A stretch of 20,966 bases of DNA, from contig JALNQF010000588.1 in the NCBI GenBank assembly GCA_028456385.1, positions 1 through 20,966 on the forward strand. The letters run 5' to 3'. Below, piece after piece: positions 17,952 to 20,966 of this stretch. Each line of letters begins with the position of its first letter. Position 1 is the first letter of the stretch. A program made the translations under genes and the position numbers. Below the pieces are notes generated by a model. It had not been told where the DNA came from. It ran no database searches and saw nothing but the letters and a program-made list of their open reading frames with translations. This stretch comes from Ophiosphaerella korrae. Its lineage: Eukaryota > Ascomycota > Dothideomycetes > Pleosporales > Phaeosphaeriaceae.

Positions 17952-20192
17952 CTTAGTATATACCTATTTTTGTAATATATAGGCCTCTTATACCTTCTAG
18001 CTATTCTTGCTTAGGCGATTTTATAAATTATCTATCTTTCTAGAGCTATAGCCTTACTTTAAGTTTATGCTCTTTATACTTTAGATATTTATTATATATA
18101 TATTTATACTATAGTCCTCTTTAGACGCATTTCTTAGATAGTTTTAGTCTAGGCCTTATTACTACGTATCCTTCTTCTAGGATTACTTTCTATCCTTAGA
18201 TATCTTCTACTAGGATTACTTTTATATAATTGTAGCCTTTTTTTCTTATAGGCTATATACTATTATTTACTTTAGGGTTTCTATATATAATATAATTCTT
18301 ATTTAAGTATAATATCTATAATACTTTAAAATATACTAGATATTTTAGATCTATTATCTTATTGTCCCCTTCTTAGTACTTGTCTTTTCTAGGTATATCT
18401 ATAGTTAGGATATAGTACACTACTAGTACTCTTAGTATATAAGCTTTATTAATCTATTATATTTTTCTTATAAGGTACTACTATTCTCTTTATATAGGTA
18501 TTCTTCTTACTACAACTATATATTACTTTATCTATTCCTAGAATAGTATAAACTTTATTTCTTTAGGATTATATTCTTTTTAGTCTTTGTACGCTTCTTC
18601 TATACTTATAACTAGTAAGTATTTTTAAATAAACTTCTATTCTTTGTTTTATTCCTCTATATTTATAGTTATATAGCTATTATAGCTATATATATCTAGC
18701 TAGGTATACTCTATACTTTTTATACTAACTTACTTCTTACTTTCTTATAGTTCTTTAGAGGAAGCTATAGTAGTCTCTTTATTTAGTGCTAGTCTTTTAG
18801 CTTAGATTAATAGAATCTAGGATTCTTTCTCCTTTAAGTCTTCTATTAGTAGGTTTATTACGTATATTATATCTTCTAGCTACGCTTTTATTCTTTCTTT
18901 TGTTACTACTACTCTATTCTTTTATAAGAATTATCTTACTCTCTCTTTACTAGATTAATATATATAGTAGTTATTTTTATAATAAAAAGTCTAATAGAGT
19001 ATTATATATTATATTTCTTTACTCCTAGCTACTTTTTCCTAGGGCTTAGCCTATACTTATAGTACTTCTTTCTTTTTCTTAGTTATCTTTCTTATAGTCT
19101 TTACTTCTATAATCTTTTATAATATATCTTAGTTTTCTATATTTATAATATACTATATCTTTTCTCTTTTATAATTAGTAGTCTTTTATATATTAGCCTT
19201 TTTTACTATAGTTAAAGTACGTAAAGTCTTTATTCTTCTTTTTTTTCTTATCTTTATTAGTGTTAAGGATTATAGGGTCTCTATTATCCTAGTTTCTAGT
19301 TTAGCTACTATACTTGTTCTTTTTCTATTCTTAGAGATTATTATCTATTTAAATTACCTATTATTTTAGAGCTTCTAGTGTCCTAGGTTTCTCTATATAA
19401 ATTATTTTATATTAAATTTTTGTATTTAGTCTTTATTTAAATTGTAATATTAAGGCTAATTTATTCTATTCTATATTCTATAATAGTTATTTAAACTATA
19501 ATACGTATTTAGGAATACTCTTACTTTGTGTAAGCCTTTTAAGTTTTTCTTTAGCTTATTAGGTAATATCTATATCCCTAAATACTACTTTTATTTGCCT
19601 AGTAAAGTATTTATAACTTCTAAAAATAGCTCTAGTTTTATCCTTCTAGTTTATAGGAGCGTATATTATGTAGTCTATCTAGTAAGGTTTAAACTATCTT
19701 ATTATATCTTTTTTAAGGTGTATTCTAATATATATTACCTTTTTCTCTTCTATATTAAAGTATAGTACTTGTATATCTATCTAGAGTTATACTAATACTA
19801 TAAAGGGTCTTAATTCTTCCCTTGTTCTATTAAACTTTCTAAAGATAGGTATCTTAGGTAGTTTCTTTGTTGTACTTATTTCTAGTTATTAGGTAATTAG
19901 TTCTATTTAGTTATATCCTTTAATAATAGCTTTTATCTATACTTTATTCTACTTTATATAGTCCTATAGTTCCTTATTCTACGTTTCTAAAGCTTTAATT
20001 ACTATCTTTATATTCTCTTTATTATTAATTAATTTATTAATACAATCCTTAATTATTTCTTATATAGTACTATCTAATTTGTAACTACTCTTAGGGGCTT
20101 TACTTAATTATTTAGTTAAACTTTCTACTATCGTGTTAGCTAGACCGCGCGCTACTTACGCTTCGCTTCTTATAATAACTAAATTAGTAAGG
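17952..20192 (-). mobile_element. Element C, 5' part (linker to gag)
   Basis: Element C resumes after the MITE with TATACCTATTTTTGTAATATA, matching TATACTTATTTTTATAATATA in B at about 7076, and runs to its LTR at 20193. 17960-19089 is the Gag-Pol linker with no recognised domain. Confidence 0.85.
19090..20180 (-). pseudogene. gag remnant of element C with two zinc knuckles
   Basis: The knuckles are at 19178-19219 and 19109-19150 (the latter now YYKYRKLRYIIKDY), with ligands replaced by Tyr. The capsid motif with Trp as stop lies near 19681-19710. About 20 bp present in A near 12085-12105 are missing just past the second knuckle. The 79-codon plus-strand ATG frame at 19526-19765 lies antisense to this gag and is not a gene. 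Confidence 0.75.
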
Positions 20193-20639
20193 TATAATAG
20201 GCTTACTAGGGTCGACTTCTTAGTAGCTTGTAAGGTATTAGTAGATTAGGAGGTAATAACAAAAGCTTGTATAGTAATCTATAATAGACTATAAATAATA
20301 GAAGATATTTTATAACTATCTTAGTATTATTACTTGTAGTTAATAATTAAATTGCTAATAGTATTCTAATAATACGTATCTTTACTACTTATATATTCCT
20401 ACTAATCTATAATCTATTACTTATATCTATTCTTAGCGACTATAGATTATAGATTACTAATCTATTAATCTATAATTATTTTCTATCTATATACTTAATA
20501 GATTAGGGAATTACCTACGTGTCCTAATTATAAGTAGTTTCCTAATTAAAGTTACTACTCTACTTATCCTATACTTTATTAGCTCCTAAGTTAGGACTAA
20601 TTAGTTCTATCTTAATTTCTCTTGTTACGCTTATAATAA
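20193..20639 (-). repeat. 5' LTR of element C (447 bp)
   Basis: Starts TATAATAGGC and ends CTTATAATA next to the end of C's gag leader. It resembles B's LTR toward the outer end (TTAGGACTAATTAGTTCTAT) and carries a related 15-mer array at about 20403-20476. It differs from the junction LTR at 13210-13653 by more than transitions, so those two are not a simple LTR pair. No target duplication can be paired for this end. Confidence 0.78.
20403..20476. repeat. 15-mer repeats in both orientations, LTR of C
   Basis: TAATCTATAATCTATTA, then TATAGATTATAGATTA, then AATCTATTAATCTATAAT: the same motif family as at 2938-3031, with different spacing. Confidence 0.7.
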
Positions 20640-20966
20640 TTACTAATAGAAAAAAATATATTAGCTTATAAACCTAAGCTAACGTTATTATACGCTACTA
20701 TATAAGATTAGCTTACCTATACCTTACTATCCTAAATAGTATTACTTACTTATACTAAGAAGAATTTACATATTTCTTTATACTTTTTTACTAATTTAGT
20801 AATATAGATATAGTAGGATTAGGAGAAGTACGTTATAAAACCCTAGAAATAGCTAAATTTAGACTAGATTAACTAATCTATAAAACTACAGTAGGGTAAC
20901 ACGAAAAAAAAGACTAAAAAAAAGTTACAATTTTTAACTTAAATTAACTCTACAAATAAATTAGCT
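20640..20966. other. Unassigned flank beyond element C
   Basis: RIP-like AT-rich sequence with no similarity I can see to the chromoviruses. A 7-bp stem (TTAGCTT at 20661-20667, AAGCTAA at 20676-20682) with an 8-base loop is visible. A possible coding remnant is listed separately. Confidence 0.4.
20666..20965 (+). pseudogene. Possible degenerate coding frame at right edge
   Basis: One plus-strand frame of 100 codons runs to the window end with nine interruptions, all TAA and no TAG or TGA, as expected if CAA (Gln) codons were hit by RIP. Readable stretches include EEFTYFFILFY, FSNIDIVGLGEVRYKT and EIAKFRLD. I do not recognise the family. The frame probably continues outside the window. Chance is not excluded. 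Confidence 0.3.

Noticed and set aside
19526..19765. 79-codon ATG frame on the plus strand
   Set aside because: It lies antisense to the gag remnant of element C, its product is Tyr/Phe/Leu-rich as any AT-saturated frame would be, and A and B show no sign of an equivalent conserved frame.
13210..20639. 13210-13653 and 20193-20639 as the matched LTR pair of one element
   Set aside because: They share ends and one block, but the U3 halves differ in sequence and repeat content beyond transitions, unlike the gap-free pair in element B.

Overview
This window looks like an AT-rich, repeat-filled heterochromatic block from a filamentous ascomycete (Pezizomycotina). Nearly all of it carries the signature of repeat-induced point mutation (RIP). 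CpA and TpG are almost absent, TpA dominates, and every coding frame is closed by TAA/TAG codons that look like former CAA, CAG or TGG. As a hand count, positions 1501-1740 contain 0 CpA and 2 TpG. I see no intact host gene, tRNA or rRNA. The one sizeable ATG frame (79 codons, 19526-19765) is an antisense shadow of a dead gag.

The block is a nest of Ty3/Gypsy chromodomain retrotransposons (chromoviruses), all coding on the minus strand, so plus-strand order is 3' LTR side, chromodomain, integrase, RNase H, RT, protease, gag, 5' LTR. Element B (2731-9753) is structurally complete: two 426-bp LTRs and a 5-bp target duplication (AGTTA). It sits inside the RT region of an older copy, element A (886-2730 plus 9759-13209). 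A is joined through a single different LTR (13210-13653) to a third copy, element C (13654-20192), which ends in its own LTR (20193-20639). C is itself interrupted by a 254-bp TG...CA solo LTR with 5-bp duplication (16002-16255) that is strikingly free of RIP, and by a 299-bp MITE-like element (17653-17951). A second MITE copy in opposite orientation (605-885) lies exactly where A is truncated.

The retroelement domains are recognisable through the mutations: two CCHC zinc knuckles with every Cys/His now Tyr, a protease DSG motif now NSR/NNR, RT YLDD now YLDN in all three copies, RNase H DASN, integrase D,D35E, and a chromodomain whose tryptophans are now stop codons. Between the chromodomain and the 3' LTR, B and C also share a plus-strand (antisense) reading frame. 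It keeps the same frame and stop despite a 42-nt length difference, and it is the least expected coding signal here.

The edges, 1-604 and 20640-20966, are RIP-mutated sequence that I cannot assign. Each has one reading frame whose stops can all be explained by RIP, so they may be remnants of other repeats.
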